The notes below the pieces were generated by a model. The model did no database searches, was not told the DNA's origin, and saw nothing but the letters and a program-made list of their open reading frames with translations. Below, one piece after another: positions 30,118-37,832 of a stretch of 38,522 bases of DNA. Position numbers and translations under genes: made by a program. The DNA is from Streptosporangium nondiastaticum. Its GTDB lineage: Bacteria > Actinomycetota > Actinomycetes > Streptomycetales > Streptomycetaceae. Position 1 is the first letter of the stretch, and each line of letters begins with the position of its first letter. The DNA lies in contig NZ_PXWG01000058.1 of NCBI RefSeq assembly GCF_003011965.1, forward strand, positions 1 to 38,522, written 5' to 3'.

Positions 30118-32183
30118 GCACCCCCGGTCCCGTACGCCTCGAAGGCCGCGAGAAGGTCACCGGCACGGCCCGTTACGCCGCCGAGCACACCCCGCCCGGC
30201 ACGGCGTACGCGTGGCCCGTCCCCGCCGCCGTCCCCCGTGGCCGGGTCGTGGCGATCGACACCGGCGCGGCGCTGGCCGAGCCCGGTGCCGTGGCCGTCC
30301 TGACGCACGAGAACGCGCCGCGGCTGAAGGACACGGACGACGCCACCCTGCTGGTGCTGCAGAACGACCGGGTGCCGCACCGCGGCTGGTACGTGGCGCT
30401 GGCGGTCGCCGACACGCCGGAGGCCGCCCGCGCCATGGCGGCCGCGGTCCGGGTCTCGTACGCGCCCGAGGAGCACGACGTCGTGCTCGCGCCCGGCCAC
30501 CCGCGCCTCTACGTCCCCGAGACGGCCAACGCCGGCGTCCCCGGCAGCCGGGAGCGGGGCGACTTCGACGGTGCGTACGCGAGCGCGCCCGTACGCGTCG
30601 ACGCCACGTACACGACGCGCGCCCTGCACAACCACCCCATGGAGCCGCACGCCACGACGGCCCGCTGGGAGGACGGCCGGCTCGTCGCGTACGACTCCTG
30701 CCAGGGCGCGAACGCCGTGCAGGAGACGCTGGCCGGGCTGTTCGGCATGGACAAGGAGCGGATCACGGTCGTCGCCGAGCACGTGGGCGGCGGCTTCGGC
30801 TGCAAGGGCACGCCCCGCCCCCAGGTCGTCCTGGCCGCGATGGCCGCCCGGCACACCGGCCGCCCCGTCCGGCTCGTGCTGCCGCGGGCCCAGCTCGCGG
30901 CGGTCGTCGGGCACCGGGCGCCGCTCGTCCAGCGGCTGCGGCTCGGGGCGGGCGAGGACGGTGTGATCAGCGCGCTCGCGCACGAGGTCACCACGCACAC
31001 CTCCACCGTGCGCGAGTTCGTGGAACAGGCGGCGGTCCCCTCGCGCGCCATGTACGTTTCGCCGAACAGCCGCACCACGCACCGGGTCGTCGCGCTCGAC
31101 GTCCCGAGCCCGTCGTGGATGCGGGCGCCCGGCGAGGCCCCCGGGATGTACGCGCTGGAGTGCGCGATGGACGAGCTCGCCTGCGCCTCCGGGGTGGACC
31201 CGGTCGAGCTGAGGGTGCGCAACGACACCGCGGCCGAACCGGACAGCGGGAAGCCGTACAGCAGCCGGCACCTGGTCGAGTGCCTGCGCGAGGGGGCGCG
31301 CCGCTTCGGCTGGGACGCGCGCGACCCCCGCCCGCGCTCGCGCGCCGAGGGCCCGCTGCTCGTCGGCACCGGCGTGGCCTCCTCCTACTACCCCGTCTAC
31401 CTCATGCCGTCCTCCGCGGAGGCGCACGTCACCGAGACCGGCCGCTACCGCGTCCGGATCAACGCCACCGACATCGGTACAGGCGCCCGCACCGTCCTCG
31501 CGCAGGTCGCGGCCGACGCGCTCGGCGTGGCCCTCGACCGGATCGCCGTCGAGATCGGCAGCACCGCCCTGCCCGCGGCGCCGCTCGCCGGCGGCTCCGC
31601 GGGCACCGGCTCGTGGGGGTGGGCCGTGCACAAGGCCTGCCGCGCGCTGAACGGGATGGTCGACGCGCGCGGCGGGACGGTGCCGCCCGGCGGCCTGACC
31701 GCCGGCGCCGACACCGCGGGCGACGTCCCGTCCGACCCGCCGGACGCGAAGGCGGCCTTCGGCGCGCAGTTCGCGGAGGTGACGGTCGACCGCGACACGG
31801 GAGAGGTACGGGTCCGCCGGCTCCTGGGCGTCTTCGCCGCAGGCCGGATCCTCAGCGCCCGCACGGCGCGCAGCCAGCTCATCGGGGGCATGACGATGGG
31901 GGTGGGCATGGCGCTCCTGGAAGGCAGCACCATGGATCCCCGGTTCGGCGACTTCGCGGAACGGGACCTCGCCTCGTACCACGTGCCGACGCACGCGGAC
32001 GTCCGCGGCGTCGAGGCGCACTGGATCGACGAGACCGATCTCCTCCTCAACCCGATGGGCAGCAAGGGCATCGGCGAGATCGGCATCGTCGGCACGGCCG
32101 CGGCGGTCGCCAATGCGGTCCACCACGCGACGGGGGTACGGGTACGGGACCTGCCGATCCTGCCGGAGAAGGTGCTGGGCTGA
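30114..32183 (+). CDS. molybdopterin-binding catalytic subunit (PaoC/YagR type)
   Basis: The 689-residue large subunit of a xanthine dehydrogenase-family enzyme shows HNHPMEPHAT (cofactor contact), EHVGGGFGCKG, SWMRAPGEAPGMYALE and the catalytic loop GSKGIGEIGIVG with the active-site Glu655. It hydroxylates an aldehyde or N-heterocycle with water. Together with the two preceding overlapping genes it makes a complete PaoABC-like trimer; detoxifying periplasmic or cytoplasmic aldehydes is the known role of the E. coli enzyme, and the substrate here is unproven. No XdhC/PaoD-type chaperone gene is adjacent. The GTG start overlaps the upstream stop (GTGA). Confidence 0.9.
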   Translation: MSTPGPVRLEGREKVTGTARYAAEHTPPGTAYAWPVPAAVPRGRVVAIDTGAALAEPGAVAVLTHENAPRLKDTDDATLLVLQNDRVPHRGWYVALAVADTPEAARAMAAAVRVSYAPEEHDVVLAPGHPRLYVPETANAGVPGSRERGDFDGAYASAPVRVDATYTTRALHNHPMEPHATTARWEDGRLVAYDSCQGANAVQETLAGLFGMDKERITVVAEHVGGGFGCKGTPRPQVVLAAMAARHTGRPVRLVLPRAQLAAVVGHRAPLVQRLRLGAGEDGVISALAHEVTTHTSTVREFVEQAAVPSRAMYVSPNSRTTHRVVALDVPSPSWMRAPGEAPGMYALECAMDELACASGVDPVELRVRNDTAAEPDSGKPYSSRHLVECLREGARRFGWDARDPRPRSRAEGPLLVGTGVASSYYPVYLMPSSAEAHVTETGRYRVRINATDIGTGARTVLAQVAADALGVALDRIAVEIGSTALPAAPLAGGSAGTGSWGWAVHKACRALNGMVDARGGTVPPGGLTAGADTAGDVPSDPPDAKAAFGAQFAEVTVDRDTGEVRVRRLLGVFAAGRILSARTARSQLIGGMTMGVGMALLEGSTMDPRFGDFAERDLASYHVPTHADVRGVEAHWIDETDLLLNPMGSKGIGEIGIVGTAAAVANAVHHATGVRVRDLPILPEKVLG

Positions 32184-32195
32184 GCGAGCGGGGGG

Positions 32196-32285
32196 GTGGG
32201 GCGGCCGAGCGAGCTGATCATCGCCGTCGACCCGGCCGACGCGCGTACGCGGGTGACCGGGCGGGCGGTCCCGATCAGCGAGTGA
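32196..32285 (+). pseudogene. C-terminal fragment of a PhzF-family isomerase gene
   Basis: Starting 13 bases after the large-subunit stop, the plus strand reads VGRPSELIIAVDPADARTRV then TGRAVPISE and TGA at 32283-32285. GRPS near the end and a final VxVxGxAVPI are the hallmark of PhzF-type (phenazine biosynthesis-like) proteins. Only 29 codons remain, with no start or upstream body. It is read as the tail of a deleted gene, perhaps removed when the molybdenum hydroxylase operon reached this position. Confidence 0.55.
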
Positions 32286-32314
32286 GCGGACGGCGGCCCG
32301 CGGGGCGCGCGCGC

Positions 32315-32440
32315 TCACTTGTCGGCGTGCCCGCCGAGGTAGAACAGCAGCCAGATGAAGCCGGCGAAGAGGTGCGTGATGAACACGTAGACCAGCACCC
32401 GGAAGGCGATCTGGCGCTCCGCCCGCTTCTCGCCGTTCAT
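32315..32440 (-). CDS. DUF6126-like small membrane protein (41 residues)
   Basis: A charged N-terminus (MNGEKRAERQIAFR) is followed by one membrane helix (VLVYVFITHLFAGFIWLLFY) and a short LGGHADK tail. Small Streptomyces proteins with RxxVYVxxTHLFAxFxxLLFxLGG are classed as DUF6126, of unknown function. GGAGGAG lies 9 bases before the ATG at 32440; the upstream open frame has no such signal. It probably forms a single-span inner membrane peptide. Codon use is normal for the window. Confidence 0.75.
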   Translation of the reverse strand: MNGEKRAERQIAFRVLVYVFITHLFAGFIWLLFYLGGHADK

Positions 32441-32640
32441 GACGGGTCTCCTCCTGACCGGTGCGGTCTTCGCTCGCCGCTTCGGGTACGCGATTCTACC
32501 GTTCGGGCACGGCCAGGGGTTGACGCAGGGCGACCGCGGGGGGGGATCGCGGGGATCGCGGGGCGGGTCTGCTCGGCACCGCCGAGTGCCGCCGTCATGG
32601 CTGATCACCGCGGCGGCGGAAGAAAAGTCGAGGGTCCGCG

Positions 32641-32707
32641 GCCCGGGAACCCCCGCCGCGGCAGGGGCAGGACCGCGGCCCCGCCGCCCGGGAAACGCCG
32701 CCGCGGC
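32641..32707 (+). repeat. 22-bp imperfect direct repeat
   Basis: GCCCGGGAA-nnn-GCCGCGGC-type copies lie at 32641-32662 and 32686-32707 with two mismatches and a 45-base period, in the gap between the small membrane gene and the alpha/beta hydrolase gene. Short GGGGATCGC repeats also occur at about 32545-32561. Neither array has a known role. The gap 32441-32726 otherwise contains no recognised gene. Confidence 0.6.
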
Positions 32708-32726
32708 GGACGTGGCACAAGCCCCC

Positions 32727-33539
32727 TCAGCTCGCCGGCCCCCTGCACGCTTTCAGGATCAGGTTCGCGACCGTCTCCGGTTCCCGCAGGGTCGGCAAGT
32801 GGTCGCTTTCGGGCAGTCTCACCAGGTGGCAGCCGGGGATGCGGGCCGCCATCGCCTCGTTGCAGCGGATCACCTCGGGCTGGTCCTTCTCGCCCAGGGC
32901 CAGCACGCACGGCATGCCCAGTTCGCCCAGCCGGTCGAAGGCGGGTGCGTCGGGCACCTGATGGGGATGGTTGGTGAACCACGCCGGGATCGCCGACCGC
33001 ACGTGGGCCGCGGCCTCCGCGTCGCCGTCCGTGCCGGCGGCGCCGAACGTCCGCAGGGTGAGGGCGACCAGGCCGTCCATGTCGCCCGCCCCGGCCAGCC
33101 TCTCGACCTCGGCCATGAAGCCGGGCGCGGCGAGCCCCTCGTAGCCCGTCACGCCCGGGACCAGCAGCGCGAGCGCCGCGACCCGCGCGGGGTCGTCGAG
33201 GGCGAGGTTGACGGCGGCGGCACCGCCCATGCTGGAGCCGACCAGGGCGACCCGGTTCAGGCCGAAGTGGTCGAGGACCGCCACCAGGTCTTCCACCAGC
33301 GAGAACTTCGTCGTGGGCGCCGGGGAGTGCCCGTACCCGCGCACGTCGAAGCGGATGACCCGGTGCCGCTCCACGAGGCGCGGGAGGACCGGGTCCCAGA
33401 TCCTCGAGTCCGCGATGCCGGGGTGCAGCAGCACCAGCGGCAGGCCGCCGCTCTCCCCGCGCTCCCCCGCCCCCGTCCGTTCTCCTTGCGAGTCATCCGC
33501 CCAGACCTCACCGTCTCCGACCGGCACCATCTGCTCCAT
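32727..33539 (-). CDS. alpha/beta-fold hydrolase
   Basis: The 270-residue protein shows LVLLHPGIADSRIWD (oxyanion region), FDVRGYGHSPAP, the nucleophile elbow GSSMGG, an acid in LALGEKDQPE and the final His in PESDHLPTL. This is a standard hydrolase with esterase or lactonase-like layout; the substrate is unknown. ATG 33539 gives the usual family N-terminus. GTG 33587, which overlaps the stop of the ABC permease gene (GTGA), would couple it to the ABC genes and add 16 residues; no clear ribosome binding site separates the two choices. Confidence 0.82.
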   Translation of the reverse strand: MEQMVPVGDGEVWADDSQGERTGAGERGESGGLPLVLLHPGIADSRIWDPVLPRLVERHRVIRFDVRGYGHSPAPTTKFSLVEDLVAVLDHFGLNRVALVGSSMGGAAAVNLALDDPARVAALALLVPGVTGYEGLAAPGFMAEVERLAGAGDMDGLVALTLRTFGAAGTDGDAEAAAHVRSAIPAWFTNHPHQVPDAPAFDRLGELGMPCVLALGEKDQPEVIRCNEAMAARIPGCHLVRLPESDHLPTLREPETVANLILKACRGPAS

Positions 33540-33583
33540 GCGTGAAGTCTGGGGGCTGGACGGCCCGTTCCGCCAGGAGCGCG

Positions 33584-34417
33584 TCACGGGGCGAGGTCGC
33601 GGCGGGCGAGAAGGCGGAAGGCCAGGGCAATGCCCGCGGCGCCGGTGCCGGCGAGGACCGCGAGCTGTCCCCAGGGGACGGCGCCGTGGGCCAGCGCGTC
33701 ACCGGGCGTGTAGTAGTGGAAGGGGCTGACGAAGCGCAGGGGCGCGGCCTTCGACCAGGCCAGGGCGACGAAGTTGACCGCGAAGCCGACGGCGCCGAAG
33801 GCGATGGTGGCGCCCACGACGTGCGCCCGGCTGCGGCCGGCGGCGGAGACGGCCAGCGCGGGCCCGGTCAGGCACAGCGAGAAGCCGAAGCCCAGCAGGC
33901 CGGCCGCGAACACGCCGCCGAGCGGCACGGCGTCGTGCAGGTCCGGCGACAGCGCCACGCCGGCGGCCACGGCGAGCGTCGCGGCCGCGTTGAGCAGCAG
34001 GGAGACCAGGAGGAGCGCGCCGGTCCGCTCGGCCAGCAGCCGGGCCCGGGAGACCGGCCGGACCATGAGCAGCTCCACGGTGCCCGCCTCGACGTCGGCG
34101 GCGACCGCGGCGGCGGCGAGCGAGCCGATGGCGGTCAGTTGCAGGGCGATCCAGAACGGGTGGGTGAGCCCGGCGCCCAGCAGGCCCGGGTAGCTGGCGA
34201 TCGACACGTCGCCGTTCGAGCCGCTGAACGCCTTGAACGCGCCCGGCGGGTTGCGCCCGCCCGCGCCGAAGATCTGTTCCGCCGACACGGTGGTCGTGAT
34301 CACGACGATGAGGGCCTCGAAGACGGCCATCCCGGCGGTCAGGGCGGCGATCATCCTGCGGCGGCGGTGCAGCGCCAGCCGCAGGAGGGGGAAGCGGGAG
34401 GACGGACGGCGGGTCAT
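33584..34417 (-). CDS. ABC-2-type transporter permease
   Basis: The 277-residue integral membrane protein has six hydrophobic segments (for example MIAALTAGMAVFEALIVVIT and LGFGFSLCLTGPALAVSAAG). The loop VAADVEAGTVELLMVRPVSR is characteristic of ABC-2 permeases. It begins at an ATG overlapping the ATPase gene stop by four bases (ATGA). It should form the channel of an exporter with that ATPase. The substrate is unknown; exporters of this kind often carry antibiotics or lipids. Confidence 0.85.
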   Translation of the reverse strand: MTRRPSSRFPLLRLALHRRRRMIAALTAGMAVFEALIVVITTTVSAEQIFGAGGRNPPGAFKAFSGSNGDVSIASYPGLLGAGLTHPFWIALQLTAIGSLAAAAVAADVEAGTVELLMVRPVSRARLLAERTGALLLVSLLLNAAATLAVAAGVALSPDLHDAVPLGGVFAAGLLGFGFSLCLTGPALAVSAAGRSRAHVVGATIAFGAVGFAVNFVALAWSKAAPLRFVSPFHYYTPGDALAHGAVPWGQLAVLAGTGAAGIALAFRLLARRDLAP

Positions 34418-35451
34418 GGGGCCGGCTCCCCCGGATTCTCCGGCTCCCCGGGATTCTCCAGCCCCCGCCACTCCCCCCGCGCCCCCTGTTCCGCCTGCTC
34501 TTCCCCCGCCCCCGTGCCGCGGTAGAGGTCGAGGAACGCCTCGTCCAGGCCTGCCTCCTCGACCGTGACGTCCCGCACCGGCAGCGCCAGCAGCTCGCGC
34601 AGCGCGGCGACCGTGCGGTCCGGCGGGATCATGAGCACGGCCTGGTCGCCGTGCCAGTCGGGCGACCAGTGGTCGGCGGCGCCGAGGGGCCGCCGGCCGA
34701 GGCCGTCGGCGAAGGTCAGCCGCACCTTGCGGGCCCGGGCCTCGCGCAGGGCGGCGACGGTCGCGGTGGTGACCAGGCGGCCGGCCCGTACGATCGCGAC
34801 CCGCCGGCACGTCCGCTGCACCTCGGGCAGGACGTGGCTGGAGAGGAGGACGGTGCGGCCGGAGCGGCCGAGCTCCGTCAGGAGGGTGTAGAAGGTCTCC
34901 TGGACGAGGGGGTCGAGGCCTTCGGTGGGCTCGTCGAGGACGACGAGTTCCGGTTCGTGCTGCAGGGCCTGGACGAGCCCGAGCTTCTGCTTCATGCCGC
35001 GCGAGTACTCGCGCACGGTGCGGTCGAGGTCCGCTCCGGTGAGGTTCAGGCGAGCGCACAGCTCTTCCTGGCGGGGCGCTGCGGCGCCCTGCAGCGTCGC
35101 GAGCAGCCGCAGGGTCTCGCGGCCGGTCAGCTCGGGGTAGAGCCGCAGTTCCCCGGGGAGGTAGCCGAGGTACGGGGCGAGGCTCAGGTGCTCGGCGACC
35201 GGGTCGCGGCCTAGGACGCGGACGCTGCCGTCCGTGGGCCGCAGCAGCCCGACGATGCAGCGCATGGTGGTGGTCTTGCCCGCGCCGTTGGGCCCCAGGA
35301 AGCCGAAGACCTCGCCCTCGGCGACGCTGATGTCGAGGTCCTGGACGCCGACCGTGCGGCCGTAGCGCTTGGTCAGCGCGACGATGTCGATGGCGTTGCC
35401 GGCGACGTTGCTGCTGGTGGTGTCGGTGGTGTGGTCGGTGGCATTGCCCAT
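34414..35451 (-). CDS. ABC transporter ATP-binding protein
   Basis: The 345-residue ATPase has Walker A GPNGAGKT (residues 53-60), signature YSRGMKQKLGL, Walker B LVVLDEPTEGLDP and the switch His in LLSSHVLPE. The about 115 residues after the nucleotide domain are typical of drug-export ATPases (DrrA-like), and the tail is Glu/Pro/Gly-rich. ATG 35451 is chosen because GGGGAC lies 5 bases upstream; a longer open frame to 35847 runs antisense through the DUF1876 gene. Translational coupling with the permease indicates a two-gene export system. Confidence 0.88.
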   Translation of the reverse strand: MGNATDHTTDTTSSNVAGNAIDIVALTKRYGRTVGVQDLDISVAEGEVFGFLGPNGAGKTTTMRCIVGLLRPTDGSVRVLGRDPVAEHLSLAPYLGYLPGELRLYPELTGRETLRLLATLQGAAAPRQEELCARLNLTGADLDRTVREYSRGMKQKLGLVQALQHEPELVVLDEPTEGLDPLVQETFYTLLTELGRSGRTVLLSSHVLPEVQRTCRRVAIVRAGRLVTTATVAALREARARKVRLTFADGLGRRPLGAADHWSPDWHGDQAVLMIPPDRTVAALRELLALPVRDVTVEEAGLDEAFLDLYRGTGAGEEQAEQGARGEWRGLENPGEPENPGEPAP

Positions 35452-35550
35452 CGGCGTCCCCAGGGCTGTCTCCCGTGCGGCGTGCTCCTCTCCAGCTTGG
35501 TCCCGCGCGGGCCGGGCCGCCAGGGCTCGCGGAAGCGTCCGCGGAGGGGC

Positions 35551-35588
35551 GAAGCTGGAGGGAGAGCCGGAAGCTGGAGGGGGAGCCG
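35551..35588 (+). repeat. 19-bp tandem duplication upstream of the DUF1876 gene
   Basis: GAAGCTGGAGGGAGAGCCG (35551-35569) is followed directly by GAAGCTGGAGGGGGAGCCG (35570-35588), with one mismatch. The unit contains a Shine-Dalgarno-like GGAGGG, and further purine-rich copies decay toward the ATG at 35626. Confidence 0.7.
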
Positions 35589-35625
35589 GCGGAAGAGGGA
35601 CGGGCTGAAGGCAGAGGAGCCGGCC

Positions 35626-35913
35626 ATGCCGCACACAGTGGAGTGGAACGTTCGCCTCGACCTGGTCGAGGAGGAGGGCACGACGAAGGCCCGCGCCACG
35701 CTCGACACCGGGACGACGACCGTCACCGGCCGCGGGGTGGCGATGTGCGCGCCGGGCGACAGGGACGTCCCGGAGATCGGCGACGAGTTCGCGGCCGGCC
35801 GGGCCCTGCGCGATCTCGGCGAGCAGCTGCTGCACACCGCGGAGCACGACGTCGCCGCGGTGGGCGCGGCGCCGGAGCCCCGGAGGTCGCCGATGTACGG
35901 GTGGCCGTTGTAG
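35626..35913 (+). CDS. DUF1876-family (dsRBD-like) small protein
   Basis: The 95-residue protein begins MPHTVEWNVRLDLVEEEGTT and continues ARATLDTGTTTVTGRGVAMC and RDVPEIGDEFAAGRALRDL, the pattern of the actinobacterial DUF1876 family, small alpha/beta proteins with unknown function. A GAGGAG lies 8 bases before the ATG. Its neighbours are the divergent ABC exporter genes. The terminal PEPRRSPMYGWPL tail is unusual and rich in Pro and Arg. Confidence 0.82.
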   Translation: MPHTVEWNVRLDLVEEEGTTKARATLDTGTTTVTGRGVAMCAPGDRDVPEIGDEFAAGRALRDLGEQLLHTAEHDVAAVGAAPEPRRSPMYGWPL

Positions 35914-36010
35914 GCATCCGCGCCCGCACGCACGCGCACACTCGTCGCACCTGCACGCACACGCACACCCGCCGCGCCCGCACGCGCCCCCGGTCCGGCA
36001 CGCCGCCGAG
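35914..36010. other. alternating purine-pyrimidine tract
   Basis: Between the DUF1876 stop and the terminator hairpin the DNA is made of short CGCACG, CACACG and GCACAC runs (clearest at about 35921-35939 and 35952-35968), the alternation that favours Z-DNA. No gene or known element was recognised. Confidence 0.4.
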
Positions 36011-36025
36011 CCCGCGCTGCCGAGC

Positions 36026-36052
36026 CCGGGCCGGGCACCGTGCCCGGCCCGG
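36026..36052. terminator. palindromic terminator between convergent genes
   Basis: CCGGGCCGGGCAC and its perfect complement are centred on one base, giving an effective 11-12 bp stem with a short loop. It lies 12 bases from the stop of the minus-strand membrane-protein gene and about 113 bases from the DUF1876 stop. Confidence 0.75.
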
Positions 36053-36064
36053 AGCCGGGGTGGC

Positions 36065-37105
36065 TCAGACCCCGACCGCCTCCTCCATCTCCTCTTCCGC
36101 CGCCGGCCCGGCGTGCCCGTGGCCCGCGGCGGCCGGCCGGCGCTTCCGCGCTTCCGCCCACCATGCGGCGGCGGTCACGGCCAGGCCGGCGACCAGCCAC
36201 AGCGCCAGCGTGAGCACGTGCCCGCCGAGTCCGTTGCTGTCGAAGTAGACGAGGCTGCGGGTGCCCTCGACGAAGCCGGCGCCGTTCCAGAAGGAGTGCA
36301 GTCCGGCGAAGAAGCCGTTCTGCAGCTCGGGCCGGTACACGCCGCCCGCGCTGGTGAAGTTGAGCATGACGAACAGCACCATCATGCCCAGCGTGGTCCA
36401 GCGCTTGAGGAAGGTGTGCAGGCCGACGCCGACGAGGAGGATGCCGGCCGAGTAGGCCCAGGCCATGCCCCACAGGCCGCCGAGGCCGTGGTCGACGAGG
36501 TGGAAGACCGGCCCGGCCAGGACCGCGCCGAAGACGCTGACGACCAGCGAGGTCACCACCGCCAGCGCGGCCCGCAGCCGCATCGGCAGGGCCGCGCCCG
36601 CGGCGCCGAGCACGGCGACGGAGGCGTACGAGCCGATGCTGAGCGCGACCAGCAGGAAGAAGATGCCCTGGCCCGTCGGGTCGCCGTCGGCGGGCCGCGC
36701 GACGTCGGTCACCTTGAGCGGGGCGCCGGTGCGGGCCGCGACGGGCGTGAAGACCTTCTGCACGGCCACGGCGGTGGTGTCGGAGCCGGCGGAGGCGACC
36801 AGCAGTTCGGGGGCGTGCCGGTCGGGCACGTAGGCGCCGAACACGTCCTGGTGGCGGAGGGCGCGTACGGCGGCGTCGCGGTCCGTGACGGTGCGGACGG
36901 CGAGCTTGTCCCCGGCCTTGGCGGCGATGCCGCGCGCCAGGTTGTCCGCGCCGGGGCCGGACCCCACGACGGCGACGGGGAGTTCGTGCGGTTCGGGCTG
37001 CGAGAACGCGCCGAGGTAGGCGAGGCCCATGCCGATGCACATCAGCAGCGGGGTCAGCAGGTGGGTCAGTACGTGGCGCAGGGCGCCGCGGGTGTCGGGT
37101 CCCAT
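36065..37105 (-). CDS. YhgE/DUF3533-like multi-span membrane protein
   Basis: The 346-residue protein opens with one helix (LLTPLLMCIGMGLAYLGAFS), then an outside domain of about 100 residues (ELPVAVVGSGPGADNLARGI and so on), then about five membrane helices (from IFFLLVALSIGSYASVAVLG) and a charged Glu-rich tail. The single-helix, extracytoplasmic domain and five-helix order is that of the YhgE/Pip and DUF3533 group, related to ABC-2 permeases and used in export or surface assembly. GGGAG precedes the ATG by about 14 bases. It is divergent from a MarR gene, a common regulator-target pair, with shared operator sites between them. Confidence 0.8.
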   Translation of the reverse strand: MGPDTRGALRHVLTHLLTPLLMCIGMGLAYLGAFSQPEPHELPVAVVGSGPGADNLARGIAAKAGDKLAVRTVTDRDAAVRALRHQDVFGAYVPDRHAPELLVASAGSDTTAVAVQKVFTPVAARTGAPLKVTDVARPADGDPTGQGIFFLLVALSIGSYASVAVLGAAGAALPMRLRAALAVVTSLVVSVFGAVLAGPVFHLVDHGLGGLWGMAWAYSAGILLVGVGLHTFLKRWTTLGMMVLFVMLNFTSAGGVYRPELQNGFFAGLHSFWNGAGFVEGTRSLVYFDSNGLGGHVLTLALWLVAGLAVTAAAWWAEARKRRPAAAGHGHAGPAAEEEMEEAVGV

Positions 37106-37139
37106 GGTGCTTCGTCGACTCCCAGAGATCGTTGCCAGA

Positions 37140-37183
37140 ATAGTTGGCTTTTACAACTTTACCTTTAAGTTGTACTATACAAC
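37140..37183. promoter_or_regulatory. MarR operator array and divergent promoters
   Basis: Alternating half-sites AGTTG (37142), ACAACTT (37153), AAGTTGT (37167) and ACAAC (37179) form overlapping palindromes: TACAACTT-7-AAGTTGTA (37152-37174) and GTTGTA-cta-TACAAC (37169-37183). The plus-strand promoter TTTACA (37150-37155), 17 bases, TACTAT (37173-37178) lies on them. On the minus strand TTAAAG (37168-37163) and AACTAT (37145-37140) have the same 17-base spacing. The array is by far the most AT-rich part of this end and would let one MarR dimer or two block both genes. Confidence 0.8.
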
Positions 37184-37203
37184 CGAACCCGAGAGGATGT
37201 CCC

Positions 37204-37656
37204 ATGCCCGACCGTGACGCGTCCCTGGAGACCATCCAGCGCGAACTGACCGCCTTCGCCCGCCGCGCGCGGGCCGCCGCGGCCCGCCTCCATCCCGAGC
37301 TGTCGCTGGTCTCCTACACCCTCCTCGCCCACCTGGAAGAGCAGGGCGGCTGCCGCGCGACGGACCTGGCGGCGCACTACCTGCTGGACAAGTCCACGGT
37401 CAGCCGGCAGATCGCGGGCCTGGAGCGGCTCGGCTTCGTCGAGCGCCGGCCCGCCCCCGAGGACCAGCGCGCCCAGGTGCTGCACCTGACCGCCCGCGGC
37501 GCCGACACGCTCGCCCAGGTCGCCGCCAACCGCCGCGACGCCTTCCGGGAGCGCCTCGGCGACTGGGACGACGCCGACCTCGACCGCTTCGCCGGCTACC
37601 TGCTGCGCTACAACGCCTCGAACCGGACCCTCATCCAGCACGCCCCGCAGAACTGA
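37204..37656 (+). CDS. MarR-family transcriptional regulator
   Basis: This is a 150-residue winged-helix regulator. ATDLAAHYLLDKSTVSRQIA is the helix-turn-helix, and LGFVERRPAPEDQRAQVLHL is the wing. The length and architecture are standard MarR. ATG 37204 has GAGAGGA about 8 bases upstream; the open frame to 37144 runs through the operator and is not coding. It is divergent from the YhgE/DUF3533-like membrane protein, so it probably represses that gene and its own until a ligand binds. The ligand is unknown. Confidence 0.9.
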   Translation: MPDRDASLETIQRELTAFARRARAAAARLHPELSLVSYTLLAHLEEQGGCRATDLAAHYLLDKSTVSRQIAGLERLGFVERRPAPEDQRAQVLHLTARGADTLAQVAANRRDAFRERLGDWDDADLDRFAGYLLRYNASNRTLIQHAPQN

Positions 37657-37788
37657 CCCTCCCCTCCCGAAACCGCACCCTTTAGTCACTCGTTGGGCTG
37701 TTTTGTCGCCACGATGGGTGAGCCGCCCTCCCCCGACCCGCTATGCAGGCCTGGAGCGAACGACCTGCCGGCGGGTCCGGACGGATCC

Positions 37789-37817
37789 GGATGGATCGGA
37801 CGGGATGGATCGGACGG
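37789..37817 (+). repeat. 14-bp tandem repeat before the NTPase gene
   Basis: GGATGGATCGGACG occurs at 37789-37802 and 37803-37816, with a shorter related copy just upstream (about 37775-37788). It ends 16 bases before the NTPase start. It may be slippage or a repeated binding site. Confidence 0.65.
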
Positions 37818-37832
37818 AAGGGCGGGGGGACC

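Noticed and set aside
29321..32977. 1218-codon frame and a 981-codon antisense frame across the molybdenum hydroxylase genes
   Set aside because: Both are high-GC shadow frames with Arg/Ala/Gly-rich products; the three recognised subunits explain the DNA.
35920..35990. Coding frame in the CGCACG/CACACG tract
   Set aside because: All readings are low-complexity Arg/His/Thr/Pro runs without a start signal.
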